Part shown: piece after piece, positions 7,596 to 16,777 of the stretch
Position numbering within the stretch: position 1 is the first letter of the stretch
Layout: each line of letters begins with the position of its first letter
NCBI GenBank assembly: GCA_965227255.1
Contig: CBDDFS010000003.1
Span: 1 to 64,000 of the forward strand
Direction of reading: 5' to 3'
DNA length: 64,000 nt
DNA from: CBDDFS01 sp965227255
Lineage (GTDB): Bacteria; Bacteroidota; Bacteroidia; Flavobacteriales_E; Vicingaceae
Notes under the pieces: generated by a model
Told to the model about the DNA's origin: nothing
Database searches by the model: none
The model's input: only the letters and a program-made list of their open reading frames with translations
Position numbers and translations under genes: made by a program

Positions 7596-10027
7596 AAAAG
7601 ACTTTTATTCTTCTGCTCGGATTTCTAACCGGACTGACGGGATTCTCGCAAAATCTTTCTTCTTCTCAGATTTATCATGAGATCGAAAAACTTCGATCGC
7701 CATACCGCGTTTTATATCTTGCGGCACATCCCGATGATGAGAATACCAGACTCATTAGTTATTTCGCGAACGAAGAGAAAGCGCGCACGGCCTATCTATC
7801 TTTGACAAGGGGTGATGGTGGACAAAACCTTATTGGCAAGGAAAAGGGTGCCCTTCTCGGTGTGCTGCGAAGTCAGGAATTGATGGCTGCCCGTCGCATT
7901 GACGGTGGAGAACAATTCTTTACCAGAGCTGTTGATTTCGGATACTCCAAAACAAGCAGCGAAACTTTTGAGTTCTGGGGAAAGGAAGAAATCCTGGGTG
8001 ATGTTGTATACATACTAAGATATTTTAAGCCACATATCATCATAAACCGATTCCCTGCCGAAAACTACAGCGGACATGGGCATCACCATGCCTCTGCCCT
8101 TTTGAGCAGAAAGGCATTTGAAATGGCCGGTGATTCAACGGCATACCCAGATCAGATTTCCGAAGTTGGTGTATGGTCGCCCACAACGCTTTATTTGAAC
8201 AGCAGCACGTGGTGGGACAAAAGTCTGCCGGAAAGAGCAAAAAATGACTTTTCCATCTCGACCATCAACATCGGTAAATTCAATAAAAACCTGGGTTATT
8301 CCTACAATGAGTTAGCTGCCTTCAGTCGATCACAGCACAAGAGTCAGGGATTTGGTTCGGCACCACAAAGAGGTGACAGAGAAGAATATCTGGAGTTTCT
8401 GGCCGGTGAAATGGCTCATGGAGAGAGCTTACTCATCAACTCAGCATTGGACAGCATAGATGTTGCCTGGGTAAAACTCTCACCTCAAATTGATTCAATA
8501 CTGAATCATTTTGATCATTCCAGGCCTTATTTAATTGCAAACGCTCTGCTTGATCTTCGTGAATCGGCAATTGAATTGAATGCCGATGGACGATTCGACA
8601 AAAAAATTGAAAGCATCAACTCTCTTGTTCTGCAATGTCTTGGTGTAATTGCAGAAGTAATAAGCGATGACGAAATTGTATTCAGAGATCAGGAAATCAA
8701 GATTGATCTGGAAATAATTAACCGATCTGTTGTGAATCTAAATTTCAAAGGAATTCGTTGCGATTCAACATATCATAGTTGGAACAGACCACTGGAGGAA
8801 AATAAAACCTTCTCAGATACTTTGATCGTTCGCTTCGATTCAAATAATGCCTTTTCAACGCCGTATTGGTTGGCCAAAGAATACGAGTATAGATTTGATC
8901 ATTCTCAGGAATTGTTGAAAAAGCCGGTTAGTAATGGACTTATGTGCAAGGTTGATTTCACACTTGACGATAAAGAGATTTCGGTTGAGAGTCCTATGAT
9001 CTATAAATGGACAGACCGTGTTAAAGGCGGTCAGAAGAAAAACGTGGCTCTCTTACCTAAGAATGTGGCATCATTCGAACATCCCCTTTACTTTCCTAAG
9101 GACAGTGTTGTGAATGGCCGAATCTACGACAGGATAGCCTTGTCTGAATCAGGCACCTGGGAGAAAAAAATCGAAGGCGTTGATATCGACAATCCAACCG
9201 ATCACTTTGATTCAAAGTATTTCACTACATGGACATTTCCTTTCAAATCTCAAGTGAAATCGAAAAATCCGGTCATGTCAATTTTAACAAAAGACGGGGA
9301 GCAAGTCAATTCATTGGTCGAGATTGAATACGATCATATTCCTTATCAGACCGTTTTATTACCGGCACGCTCCAAAGTGGTCCCCCTCAATATGCTGGAA
9401 GAATCACCGAAAATAGCCTATGTTAAAGGGCCGGATAATGAAATGATCTCTTATTTAAGAGAACTTGAATTGAATATTCAGGAATTCAGTCAGGATGACC
9501 TCTTAAATGGACAACTTTCCGACTACGACGTTCTTCTATTTGGTATAAGAAGTCTGAACGTTGATCCATCATGGAATGATCATGCCGAGGCAATTCAGGC
9601 CTTCATGAAATCAGGCGGTTTAGTGCTTATGCAGTACCAGACCAGAGGATTTAATCCAAAGATCATAAGCCCTTATCCTTTCGATATCTCAAGAAAGCGT
9701 GTTACCGATCAGAACTCTTCCGCTAATATTTCAAAGAAAGATCATAAGGTATTCAATCGTCCATATGAGATCACCAGGGATGATTTTGACAACTGGAATC
9801 AGGAAAGAGGACTATATTTTGCGGACAAGTGGGACGAGAATTTCGAAACAGTCGTCAGTTGGCACGATAAGGATGAACTCGACGAATTCGGAAGCATCAT
9901 TATTGGGGATTATGGCAAAGGAGCATTTATTTATACCGGTGTCTCATTTTTCCGTCACATTCCATACGGAGTTCCCGGTTCGTACAAGCTATTCGTCAAC
10001 CTGGCATCTTATCGACAGGGAAAATGA
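7592..10027 (+). CDS. Secreted PIG-L/LmbE family deacetylase with C-terminal extension
   Basis: The 811-residue protein starts with a signal peptide (MKKTFILLLGFLTGLTGFSQ) and a PIG-L domain over roughly residues 30-250. It has the zinc motif AAHPDDE near residue 45 and the second histidine cluster GHGHHHAS near 155. PIG-L enzymes remove N-acetyl groups from GlcNAc-type sugars; the actual substrate here is unknown. The remaining ~550 residues look like beta-sandwich domains followed by a ThuA/GATase-like end (DVLLFGIRSLN, FMKSGGLVLMQYQTRG). It overlaps its upstream neighbour by 4 nt and the next gene by 4 nt. Confidence 0.9.
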   Translation: MKKTFILLLGFLTGLTGFSQNLSSSQIYHEIEKLRSPYRVLYLAAHPDDENTRLISYFANEEKARTAYLSLTRGDGGQNLIGKEKGALLGVLRSQELMAARRIDGGEQFFTRAVDFGYSKTSSETFEFWGKEEILGDVVYILRYFKPHIIINRFPAENYSGHGHHHASALLSRKAFEMAGDSTAYPDQISEVGVWSPTTLYLNSSTWWDKSLPERAKNDFSISTINIGKFNKNLGYSYNELAAFSRSQHKSQGFGSAPQRGDREEYLEFLAGEMAHGESLLINSALDSIDVAWVKLSPQIDSILNHFDHSRPYLIANALLDLRESAIELNADGRFDKKIESINSLVLQCLGVIAEVISDDEIVFRDQEIKIDLEIINRSVVNLNFKGIRCDSTYHSWNRPLEENKTFSDTLIVRFDSNNAFSTPYWLAKEYEYRFDHSQELLKKPVSNGLMCKVDFTLDDKEISVESPMIYKWTDRVKGGQKKNVALLPKNVASFEHPLYFPKDSVVNGRIYDRIALSESGTWEKKIEGVDIDNPTDHFDSKYFTTWTFPFKSQVKSKNPVMSILTKDGEQVNSLVEIEYDHIPYQTVLLPARSKVVPLNMLEESPKIAYVKGPDNEMISYLRELELNIQEFSQDDLLNGQLSDYDVLLFGIRSLNVDPSWNDHAEAIQAFMKSGGLVLMQYQTRGFNPKIISPYPFDISRKRVTDQNSSANISKKDHKVFNRPYEITRDDFDNWNQERGLYFADKWDENFETVVSWHDKDELDEFGSIIIGDYGKGAFIYTGVSFFRHIPYGVPGSYKLFVNLASYRQGK

Positions 10028-10503
10028 TTCTCATAAACTTATTCCTTCTGTTGTTAGGCAGTCCTGATCATGATTATCATGTCGGGATTTACGAAGTTGA
10101 GGTCAAAGAAAACAGATTTCAGATCAGTCAGAAACTTTTCACGGATGATTTTGAAAAAGCATTGAAGATGATCTCCGATGACATTGTCTTCAATTCAGAC
10201 GATCCTGATGACGAATTCCTTACTCACATTGAATCTTACATCAGAAATCATTTCTCAATCCGGGTGGATGGTCAGGAAGTTGAACTGGATTTTCTTGGCG
10301 CAGAATGGGAAGAGTTTCACGTTGTTTATTTGTACTGGGAGAGTGCTAGTCTTGACCCTTTTGAATCATTTGAGATCCGCAATACGATTTTTTATGAAGT
10401 CAGTTCTGATCAGCAGAACATGCATCATATCAAATTCAAAGAAAAAAAGGTCAGCCTTCTTCTCGAAAAAGACCAACCTTCAGGACTTGTTAAAGGGAAT
10501 TGA
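10024..10503 (+). CDS. DUF6702-like small exported protein
   Basis: The 159-residue protein has a short hydrophobic N-terminus (MILINLFLLLLGSP) followed by HDYHVGIYEVEVKENRF and KLFTDDFEKALKM, a pattern I associate with the DUF6702 family of Bacteroidota. Function is unknown. It is the last gene of the BatA operon (4-nt overlap with the deacetylase gene) and ends immediately beside the convergent BlaR1-like gene, with no base between the stop codons. Confidence 0.75.
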   Translation: MILINLFLLLLGSPDHDYHVGIYEVEVKENRFQISQKLFTDDFEKALKMISDDIVFNSDDPDDEFLTHIESYIRNHFSIRVDGQEVELDFLGAEWEEFHVVYLYWESASLDPFESFEIRNTIFYEVSSDQQNMHHIKFKEKKVSLLLEKDQPSGLVKGN

Positions 10504-11736
10504 TTATTTGAGCTGAAAGGATATCGGCAACATAAACTCAACGGCTACTTTTCTGCCATTTAGTTCACCCGGCGTCCAATCCGGCATCTTTTTGATCACA
10601 TCAATGGCTGTCTGGTCAAGCAAAGGATGAATACCTTTCATCACTTCAACATTTGTGATCTTTCCATTGGAGGCAACGACAAATCTCACAAATACCTTGC
10701 CTGATAGACCATCTTCTTTGGCTTCCTCGGGATAAATGATGTTTTCACCCAGGAATGTGTACATCGCTTCCATACCTCCAGGATATTCCGCTTGTTTCTC
10801 CAGTTTCTTTACATCTTCTCCGGAAATTACTTCCGTATCTATAGGCATTGATTCAGACACTTGTTCTGAAGGTGATATGTCCTGCTCCAGATTTTCCTCA
10901 TTATTGCACGATATCACTGCAAAAGCAATGAAAATAGCAGGAATTAGGGCAGAATAGAATAATTTGAATGAACGGGATGTTGGGTTCTTGTAAATCATTT
11001 TAATACGTTTTAAAAGGTTAGAATTTGATTTATATGGGTTGGTAAGCTGAAATTCTTTTTGCGCAATGAGTCCACCGGATAAATGGTTAGCATACTCATC
11101 GGCCGATTCTTCTTTTATCATAAGTTCATCAACTTCAAATTCATGCAAATTCCTTATCTCCTTATGTAAGGTATAGATGGAGGGATTAAACCATTGAATG
11201 CACTTTATCAATTCGAAGAACAGGTTATCGATGCTGTGAAACATGGAAATGTGATACTTCTCGTGTTCGATGATCTCACTTCTTCTGTCCCACTCCTTAT
11301 CGTTGATGCATATGTAATTGAAAAATGAAAAAGAAGACATCTCTCCAATAAAACGACCTATAAAGAGGCCTTTTTCACTTTTGAAGCTGATTTTATTAAG
11401 GAAGCTCATCAGTCTGAATAAACGGATCAAGAACAAGCTTAGCGACACTGCAATACCGGCATAAAAAACGATAGCCAGAGCAGATTTTATAAGATTCAAT
11501 GGCGCCACAGAATGAGAAATCGTTTCAGCACTTGAATTTACAACGGGTAATAACACACTGCCTGAAATCTTATTTACCTCAGGTATGGATATGAATGGAA
11601 GGATCAGTGCCAGAATCATTGACCCTATCAGAATAAACCTGTTGAGTGTGAAAAAGGTGGATCGTTTATATAGACTCACATAGGCCAGATGTGTCATGGC
11701 AATAATGAGTCCGGATTTTAGCATTAATTCTATCAT
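10504..11736 (-). CDS. BlaR1/MecR1-type M56 membrane metallopeptidase fused to a TonB C-terminal domain
   Basis: This 410-residue sensor has about four membrane segments, the zinc-peptidase motif HEKYH (residues 158-162) and the conserved HEFEVDELM downstream. Near residue 275 there is another membrane helix, then an acidic linker, then a TonB C-terminal-like domain from about 320 (YPEEAKEDGLSGKVFVRFVV). It lacks the penicillin-binding sensor domain of true BlaR1. The family cleaves a partner BlaI repressor when a signal is sensed; the signal here is unknown. It starts within the stop of the repressor gene (4-nt overlap), so the two are one operon. Confidence 0.93.
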   Translation of the reverse strand: MIELMLKSGLIIAMTHLAYVSLYKRSTFFTLNRFILIGSMILALILPFISIPEVNKISGSVLLPVVNSSAETISHSVAPLNLIKSALAIVFYAGIAVSLSLFLIRLFRLMSFLNKISFKSEKGLFIGRFIGEMSSFSFFNYICINDKEWDRRSEIIEHEKYHISMFHSIDNLFFELIKCIQWFNPSIYTLHKEIRNLHEFEVDELMIKEESADEYANHLSGGLIAQKEFQLTNPYKSNSNLLKRIKMIYKNPTSRSFKLFYSALIPAIFIAFAVISCNNEENLEQDISPSEQVSESMPIDTEVISGEDVKKLEKQAEYPGGMEAMYTFLGENIIYPEEAKEDGLSGKVFVRFVVASNGKITNVEVMKGIHPLLDQTAIDVIKKMPDWTPGELNGRKVAVEFMLPISFQLK

Positions 11737-12110
11737 TTCTTCTTCTTTTTAATTTCTTTTTTTATTTCTTCAATATCTCTCATGCTCAGGTCATTCTTTT
11801 CGGCCATAAATGAAAGTAGCTTGCGAAAGGATCCACTGAAGTAGCCTGTTGTAATATTGTTGATCACGTATTCAGAATATTCATCCTTGGATATTACAGG
11901 ATAATATTGGTGCGACTTTCCAAATGATTCATGACCGATAAATCCTTTTTCCTCGAGAATCCTTACAATGGTTGAAACTGTATTGTATGCCGGCGTAGGT
12001 TCTTCGAAATGAGGTAACATATCTTTCACAAAAGCCTTTTCCAGAGACCAAAGGATTTGCATTACTTCCTCCTCTGCCCTGGTTAATTCTCTGATTGATT
12101 TTGATTTCAT
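11733..12110 (-). CDS. BlaI/MecI family transcriptional repressor
   Basis: The 125-residue winged-helix protein shows the family pattern LTRAEEEVMQILWSLEKAFVKD, PAYNTVSTIVRILEEKGFIGH and a C-terminal dimerisation part. BlaI proteins bind palindromes as dimers and are inactivated by proteolysis through the partner M56 peptidase encoded just downstream. Three palindromes at 12122-12177 lie directly before it and are the likely operator, implying autorepression. The lysine-rich tail (KKEIKKKKK) overlaps the start of the sensor gene. Confidence 0.95.
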   Translation of the reverse strand: MKSKSIRELTRAEEEVMQILWSLEKAFVKDMLPHFEEPTPAYNTVSTIVRILEEKGFIGHESFGKSHQYYPVISKDEYSEYVINNITTGYFSGSFRKLLSFMAEKNDLSMRDIEEIKKEIKKKKK

Positions 12111-12121
12111 AAGGCTAATAT

Positions 12122-12177
12122 AACTAATTTTTTAGTTATACAACTAATTTTATAGTTTTTTCACTAATCCTTTAGTT
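12122..12177. promoter_or_regulatory. Triple palindromic operator for the BlaI-type repressor
   Basis: Three 16-bp inverted repeats of the form AACTAA-N4-TTAGTT lie at 12122-12137 (perfect), 12142-12157 (one arm mismatch) and 12162-12177 (one arm mismatch). Their centres are exactly 20 bp apart. The array sits between the repressor start and the divergent M1 peptidase, so it could control both. Confidence 0.8.
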
Positions 12178-12222
12178 TAAAACCGTTCATGTATTTTTTA
12201 ACGAATCAGCACTCAATCTTAT

Positions 12223-12230
12223 TACTTTTG
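12223..12230 (+). promoter_or_regulatory. -7 box before the M1 aminopeptidase
   Basis: TACTTTTG matches TAnnTTTG fully and lies 18 bases before the ATG at 12249. A transcript starting here would exclude the upstream in-frame ATG at 12189, which supports the later start. No good -33 TTG is visible. Confidence 0.5.
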
Positions 12231-12248
12231 GTCCTCCAACAAAGACTT

Positions 12249-14585
12249 ATGAAGATTTTCAGAACCCTTTCCATTCTACTGGCACTTCCTCTTGTGACCA
12301 TTTCTCAAAATACGAACGAGAATAAATTCAAGCAGTTAAAGGAAGAAGTAGCCACTCCCAACGTATACCGAACGGCTTCAGGTGCACCGGGGCATGAATA
12401 TTATCAGCAGCAGGCAGATTATGTTATCAGTGTAACGCTGGATGATGAAAAGCAAAGCATTTCAGGTAGTGAACAGATCACTTATCACAATAACTCCCCC
12501 GACCATCTTGCCTACTTATGGGTGCAGCTTGACCAGAATATGAGGAGTCAGGATAGTGATACGAAGCTGATTTCAACGGGAAAACTAAACGAAAAGGAAA
12601 GCTTCAGCAATGTACAGAGAATGCATAATGACTTCGATGGTGGTTTTAAAATTGAATCGGTCACGGATGCATCCGGTAAGGATCTGCCTTATACCATCAA
12701 TAAAACCATGATGCGTATCGACTTGCCAAATGAACTTCATCCGAAATCTACTTTCTCCTTTAAGATCAAATGGTGGTACAACATCAATAACAGAATGGAG
12801 ATCGGAGGAAGATCAGGATATGAGTACTTTGAAGAGGACGACAACTATCTTTATACGATTGCCCAGTTCTTCCCAAGAATGGCCGTTTACAATGATGTGG
12901 AAGGGTGGCAGCACAAGCAATTCCTCGGTCGGGGTGAATTTACGTTACCTTTCGGAGACTACCAGGTTTCGATCACGGTTCCATCTGACCATGTGGTTGC
13001 AGCAACGGGAGAAATGCAGAATATCAGCGAAGTTCTTACTTCTGAGCAACGTAAAAGACTAGAAAAGGCCAAAAAGGAATACGAGACACCAGTATTCATT
13101 GTTAACCAGTCTGAAGCCGAAAAGAACGAGAAGTCTCGATCAAAAGAAACCACGACCTGGAAATTCAAAGCTAACAACGTGCGTGACTTCGCCTTCGCGA
13201 CAAGCCGAAAGTTCATCTGGGATGCCATGATGGCTGAAGCCGGAACTAAAAAGACCTTATGTATGTCTTTCTATCCTAAGGAAGGAAATCCTCTATGGGA
13301 AAAATATTCAACCAAGGTGGTAGCCCATACCATCCGCACTTATTCCAAATACACCATCGACTACCCCTACCCTGTTGCGCAGTCGATACATACCAAGTGG
13401 ATCGGTATGGAATACCCTATGATATGTTTCAATGGCGGCAGACCGGAAAAAGACGGAACCTATTCCAAAAGGACTAAATATGGCATGATCGGTGTGATCA
13501 TACACGAGGTTGGCCACAACTTCTTCCCTATGATCATCAACTCGGATGAGCGCCAGTGGACCTGGATGGATGAAGGGTTGAACACATTTGTGCAGTATCT
13601 GACCGAACAGGAATGGGAACCTAATTATCCATCAAGAAGAGGACCGGCTTATAAGATCACGGATTACATGAAAGGTGATAAATCGAACATCTCTCCTATC
13701 ATGACAAATAGTGAATCGATTCACCAGTTTGGAAACAATGCCTATGGTAAACCAGCTACGGCTTTGAACATCCTTAGAGAAACCGTCATGGGAAGGGAAC
13801 TATTTGATTTCGCCTTCAAGACCTATTGTGAGCGCTGGGCATTCAAACACCCCACACCGGTTGATTTCTTCAGAACGATGGAAGATGCTTCAGCCGTAGA
13901 TCTCGACTGGTACTGGAGAGGGTGGTTCTATACCAATGATCATGTAGACCTGGCCATCGGTGATGTGAAGTGGTACCAGGTGGATACCAAAGACCCACGA
14001 TACGAAAATGAGAAAACCAAGGAACTGGAAGCGAGTAAACCAAGGTTTATCGGAGATGAAAGGAATAAGGACATAGAGACCTATATGAGTAAGGACTCGA
14101 GTATTGCTGATTTCTACACCAAGTATGACCCCCTCAAGGTAACTCCGCTTGACGATCAGGATTTCGCGCGATACTTTGACAACCTCTCGGAAGAAGAAAG
14201 AGATATACTATGTGCTCAATATCAATACTATCAGATCGATTTTGAAAGCGTTGGAGGCCTTCTGATGCCAATCATCCTTGAATTTACTTTTACTGATGGA
14301 ACTTCTGAAGTAATCAGAATTCCTGCCGAGATATGGAAGAAGAATCATGAGAAAGTCTCCAAGGTCTTCTATTTCGAAAAGGAAGTAGAAGGAATTGTAA
14401 TGGACCCCTACCTTGAAACAGCCGATGTTGATGTCTCCAACAACTACTGGCCACCAAGAGTTGTGCCAAGCAGATTTGAGCTGTACAAGGGACGTTCGGG
14501 TCGATATGGACGCCAGTCAGAGAATCCTATGCAAAAGCAGCGCAGGATTGAGCAGATGACGAAGGATAAAGCGGAGAATAATTAA
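12249..14585 (+). CDS. Secreted M1 family zinc aminopeptidase
   Basis: The 778-residue peptidase would trim peptides outside the cytoplasm. From the chosen start it opens with a signal peptide (MKIFRTLSILLALPLVTISQ). An N-terminal beta domain follows, then the catalytic domain with HEVGH at 419-423 and the third zinc ligand Glu at 442 (WMDEGLNTFVQY), and GMEYPMICFNGG ahead of it as the substrate-anchoring GxMEN equivalent. A 20-residue longer in-frame start at 12189 exists but would spoil the signal peptide and lie before the -7 box. It is divergent from the BlaI operator array and may be under its control. Confidence 0.93.
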   Translation: MKIFRTLSILLALPLVTISQNTNENKFKQLKEEVATPNVYRTASGAPGHEYYQQQADYVISVTLDDEKQSISGSEQITYHNNSPDHLAYLWVQLDQNMRSQDSDTKLISTGKLNEKESFSNVQRMHNDFDGGFKIESVTDASGKDLPYTINKTMMRIDLPNELHPKSTFSFKIKWWYNINNRMEIGGRSGYEYFEEDDNYLYTIAQFFPRMAVYNDVEGWQHKQFLGRGEFTLPFGDYQVSITVPSDHVVAATGEMQNISEVLTSEQRKRLEKAKKEYETPVFIVNQSEAEKNEKSRSKETTTWKFKANNVRDFAFATSRKFIWDAMMAEAGTKKTLCMSFYPKEGNPLWEKYSTKVVAHTIRTYSKYTIDYPYPVAQSIHTKWIGMEYPMICFNGGRPEKDGTYSKRTKYGMIGVIIHEVGHNFFPMIINSDERQWTWMDEGLNTFVQYLTEQEWEPNYPSRRGPAYKITDYMKGDKSNISPIMTNSESIHQFGNNAYGKPATALNILRETVMGRELFDFAFKTYCERWAFKHPTPVDFFRTMEDASAVDLDWYWRGWFYTNDHVDLAIGDVKWYQVDTKDPRYENEKTKELEASKPRFIGDERNKDIETYMSKDSSIADFYTKYDPLKVTPLDDQDFARYFDNLSEEERDILCAQYQYYQIDFESVGGLLMPIILEFTFTDGTSEVIRIPAEIWKKNHEKVSKVFYFEKEVEGIVMDPYLETADVDVSNNYWPPRVVPSRFELYKGRSGRYGRQSENPMQKQRRIEQMTKDKAENN

Positions 14586-14591
14586 TAATTA

Positions 14592-15041
14592 TCAATTGGC
14601 TCTATAAGTTACGGTGATGTAATCAAAGAAGATACTTACCTGGTTACCGTAGAATGAATCAGGTGTAATGACCACATCTCTGATCAAGGTTGTATCATCG
14701 TTTATTACCCATTGAAGGTCCTTTTCGTCGTTCTCAAAAGTCCAGAGTAAAGGATTGAATTGATCATCTGATGGTTCACATAATTTGGCCTTCTCATCCA
14801 TCATACCATTACCATTTTTCTCAAAAGAAAAGACATTGTCTTTAATACAATCATCTACCGAGATCCATATGTCGAGCGTATCAAAAGGTGGTGAAGCCAC
14901 CTGATTACTCATTTTCCAATCAGAAGATGTAAGCAATGTTGTTTTGTTCTGTGGCGGTTCGTTGTCCTCCTCTTTCTTGGTGCAGGAGAAAACAAATATG
15001 GCTGAAATCAGAATGAATGCAAAGGCCCTGAGCGCTTTCAT
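14592..15041 (-). CDS. Small lipocalin-like lipoprotein (paralogue 1)
   Basis: A 149-residue lipoprotein with lipobox IFVFSC followed by an acidic stretch (TKKEEDNE), which resembles the surface-export signal of Bacteroidota lipoproteins. The rest reads as a small beta-barrel of the lipocalin-like type: SSDWKMSNQ, DCIKDNVFSFEKNGNG, LLWTFENDEKDLQWV. It shares this order of motifs with the genes at 15044 and 15618. The gap to the upstream gene is 2 bases, so the two minus-strand copies are cotranscribed. The ligand or role is unknown. Confidence 0.75.
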   Translation of the reverse strand: MKALRAFAFILISAIFVFSCTKKEEDNEPPQNKTTLLTSSDWKMSNQVASPPFDTLDIWISVDDCIKDNVFSFEKNGNGMMDEKAKLCEPSDDQFNPLLWTFENDEKDLQWVINDDTTLIRDVVITPDSFYGNQVSIFFDYITVTYRAN

Positions 15042-15043
15042 TG

Positions 15044-15505
15044 CTATTGTTTTAGGAATGTAACTTTGGACTGTATGTCCAAAACAGCGTTTGAATTGGC
15101 TGTCATTTCATTACCGGAAAATTGAACATTCTTAAGTGAAATATTTGAATCCGGAAGAACAACCAATAAATCCGTTTCACCATTTTCCCATGTCCAGGTA
15201 AATGGCTCTTGCTTAGGTGCGGTGGTGTCACATTCGATTGCATTTTGATCTATAGCACCAGTTCCGTCTGCATTGAAGACGTAAAGATCGTCCTTTTGAC
15301 ATGTATCAGGAAATAATGCCCAAATATCGAAGTCCTTGAGCCCCAATGTGTCTACTTTCACAGAAGTGATCATCCAAGAATTAGTCAACTTCTCAGTTCT
15401 GTCCTCATTGTTTCCTCCACCATTCGTTTTTTCATCTTCTTTGGTACATGCCTGCATGATTGCAACCATACCTATGAACATTACAATTTTTTCAATTTTC
15501 GTCAT
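15044..15505 (-). CDS. Small lipocalin-like lipoprotein (paralogue 2)
   Basis: A 153-residue lipoprotein (lipobox AIMQAC, then TKEDEKTNGGG) related to both neighbours. It has NSWMITSVKVDTLG, DTCQKDDLYVFNADGTG and FTWTWENGETDLLVV in the same order. It heads the two-gene unit with the 14592 gene. Function is unknown. Its promoter region is shared with the divergent paralogue 3, but no convincing -7 box was found. Confidence 0.75.
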   Translation of the reverse strand: MTKIEKIVMFIGMVAIMQACTKEDEKTNGGGNNEDRTEKLTNSWMITSVKVDTLGLKDFDIWALFPDTCQKDDLYVFNADGTGAIDQNAIECDTTAPKQEPFTWTWENGETDLLVVLPDSNISLKNVQFSGNEMTANSNAVLDIQSKVTFLKQ

Positions 15506-15617
15506 TCTATCTATTTTATTTACTGTGGCGCAAGAATTAATAACATTCAGCTACATCGAGCACAAGTTATGATTCTTAATGAAATGTATTAAATTCACCG
15601 AAAATTAAGAAAGATAT

Positions 15618-16109
15618 ATGAAAAGAATGAAATACCTTTTTGTTGGAGTACTATCAATAGGACTAGTATTTTCAGCGTGTAATAAAGAAGATGATGAAGA
15701 AGCAAATACGCCTTCAAAAGAAAGCATGTTGACTGGAACGTGGAAAGTCACTGCTCTTACTGTCGATCCAGCAATCGATTTTTTTGGCACTCCAATTTCT
15801 GATTGGTATAACAGTGCTTTTTATCCAGATTGTGTCAAGGATAATCTTTTTCAGTTTGATTCTGATAAGTCATATGAATTCAATGAGGGTTCGTCTAAAT
15901 GTGATGACGCCGACCCATTCATTATTGAAACAGGAACGTGGGAATTTAACTCCGATAAAACACTGATCCTGACAACACCAACAGGAGGTCAGACGGAAGA
16001 ACAAGAATATGAGAAACTAACAAGCAAAGAACTTGTTATCACATATACCGAATTTGATAGTACTACCATGGTGAATTACAAATTCACCCAAGTTATGACG
16101 AAGCAATAA
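15618..16109 (+). CDS. Small lipocalin-like lipoprotein (paralogue 3)
   Basis: A 163-residue lipoprotein with lipobox LVFSAC and acidic NKEDDEE behind the cysteine. The body shows MLTGTWKVTALTVDP, DCVKDNLFQFDSDKSY and TGTWEFNSDKTLIL, the same plan as the two divergent minus-strand paralogues. This suggests duplication with inversion. A strong terminator follows at 16128-16150. Function is unknown. Confidence 0.78.
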   Translation: MKRMKYLFVGVLSIGLVFSACNKEDDEEANTPSKESMLTGTWKVTALTVDPAIDFFGTPISDWYNSAFYPDCVKDNLFQFDSDKSYEFNEGSSKCDDADPFIIETGTWEFNSDKTLILTTPTGGQTEEQEYEKLTSKELVITYTEFDSTTMVNYKFTQVMTKQ

Positions 16110-16127
16110 GCTTTTAAAATTTCATAG

Positions 16128-16150
16128 AAAGGCCGGTTAATCCGGCCTTT
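16128..16150. terminator. Bidirectional terminator between convergent genes
   Basis: A perfect 9-bp stem (AAAGGCCGG / CCGGCCTTT) with loop TTAAT is followed by more T on the plus strand and has A-rich sequence on the other side. It sits between the stop of the lipoprotein gene (16109) and the stop of the convergent gene (16153). Confidence 0.88.
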
Positions 16151-16152
16151 TT

Positions 16153-16722
16153 TTATTCATAATAGGCATCTCTCTGCATCAAGGCATCCAGCTTCTTTTT
16201 TCTATTCTTCCGATGGATAAAATACATGGCTGCATCCCAAACCAGCAAAGAGGCTCCTTGAAGGATGAGGGAATAGCCATATCCTTCTGCCCTTTGTTGC
16301 TCCAGTTCACTTTCATAGTTCGTATTGAGTAAGGCTATTCCACCCCCAAGGACAATGGCATCAAAGCCAAGTCCATACAGGTGACTTCTCTCGACATCCT
16401 TTTGAGATAATTCGAGTTTCATCAGGTTTTCAGTATTGTCTTCTCCCTTAATGTTTCGAATGCTCACACTTGACATCAGAATGTTCACACCTCCAAAGAA
16501 TCCATTCATTAGGTGGAAGTATTCCTGGCTACCTGAGCTGCTCACTCCTCCTATCACCCCTACACCAAGATTGGCCATACCCCAGTATCTCCTGAGTTTT
16601 TGACCTTTCATTGAGATGCTTTGCTTCTGATTGAAATAAGACTGAACATCCTTGTTTTCCTGGGCTTGAGAAAAGGAGTTAACAAAGATTAGTAACAGGA
16701 ATAGCACAGAGATTCTTCTCAT
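16153..16722 (-). CDS. Exported or membrane protein of unknown function
   Basis: The 189-residue protein has a signal peptide (MRRISVLFLLLIFVNSFSQAQ) and several glycine-rich hydrophobic segments (MANLGVGVIGGVSSSG, FDAIVLGGGIALL, SLILQGASLLVWDAAMYF) that look like membrane helices, ending in a basic tail. It may belong to the DUF6992 group of Bacteroidota, but I am not sure. It is transcribed alone and ends at the bidirectional terminator. Confidence 0.72.
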   Translation of the reverse strand: MRRISVLFLLLIFVNSFSQAQENKDVQSYFNQKQSISMKGQKLRRYWGMANLGVGVIGGVSSSGSQEYFHLMNGFFGGVNILMSSVSIRNIKGEDNTENLMKLELSQKDVERSHLYGLGFDAIVLGGGIALLNTNYESELEQQRAEGYGYSLILQGASLLVWDAAMYFIHRKNRKKKLDALMQRDAYYE

Positions 16723-16777
16723 AAATCGAAAGTAGATATTCTATGCTCACATTTTTAAAAAGTATGCCTGAAAATAC

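Noticed and set aside
12189..12248. Longer start for the M1 aminopeptidase
   Set aside because: It adds 20 residues ahead of a normal signal peptide and lies upstream of the -7 box at 12223-12230.
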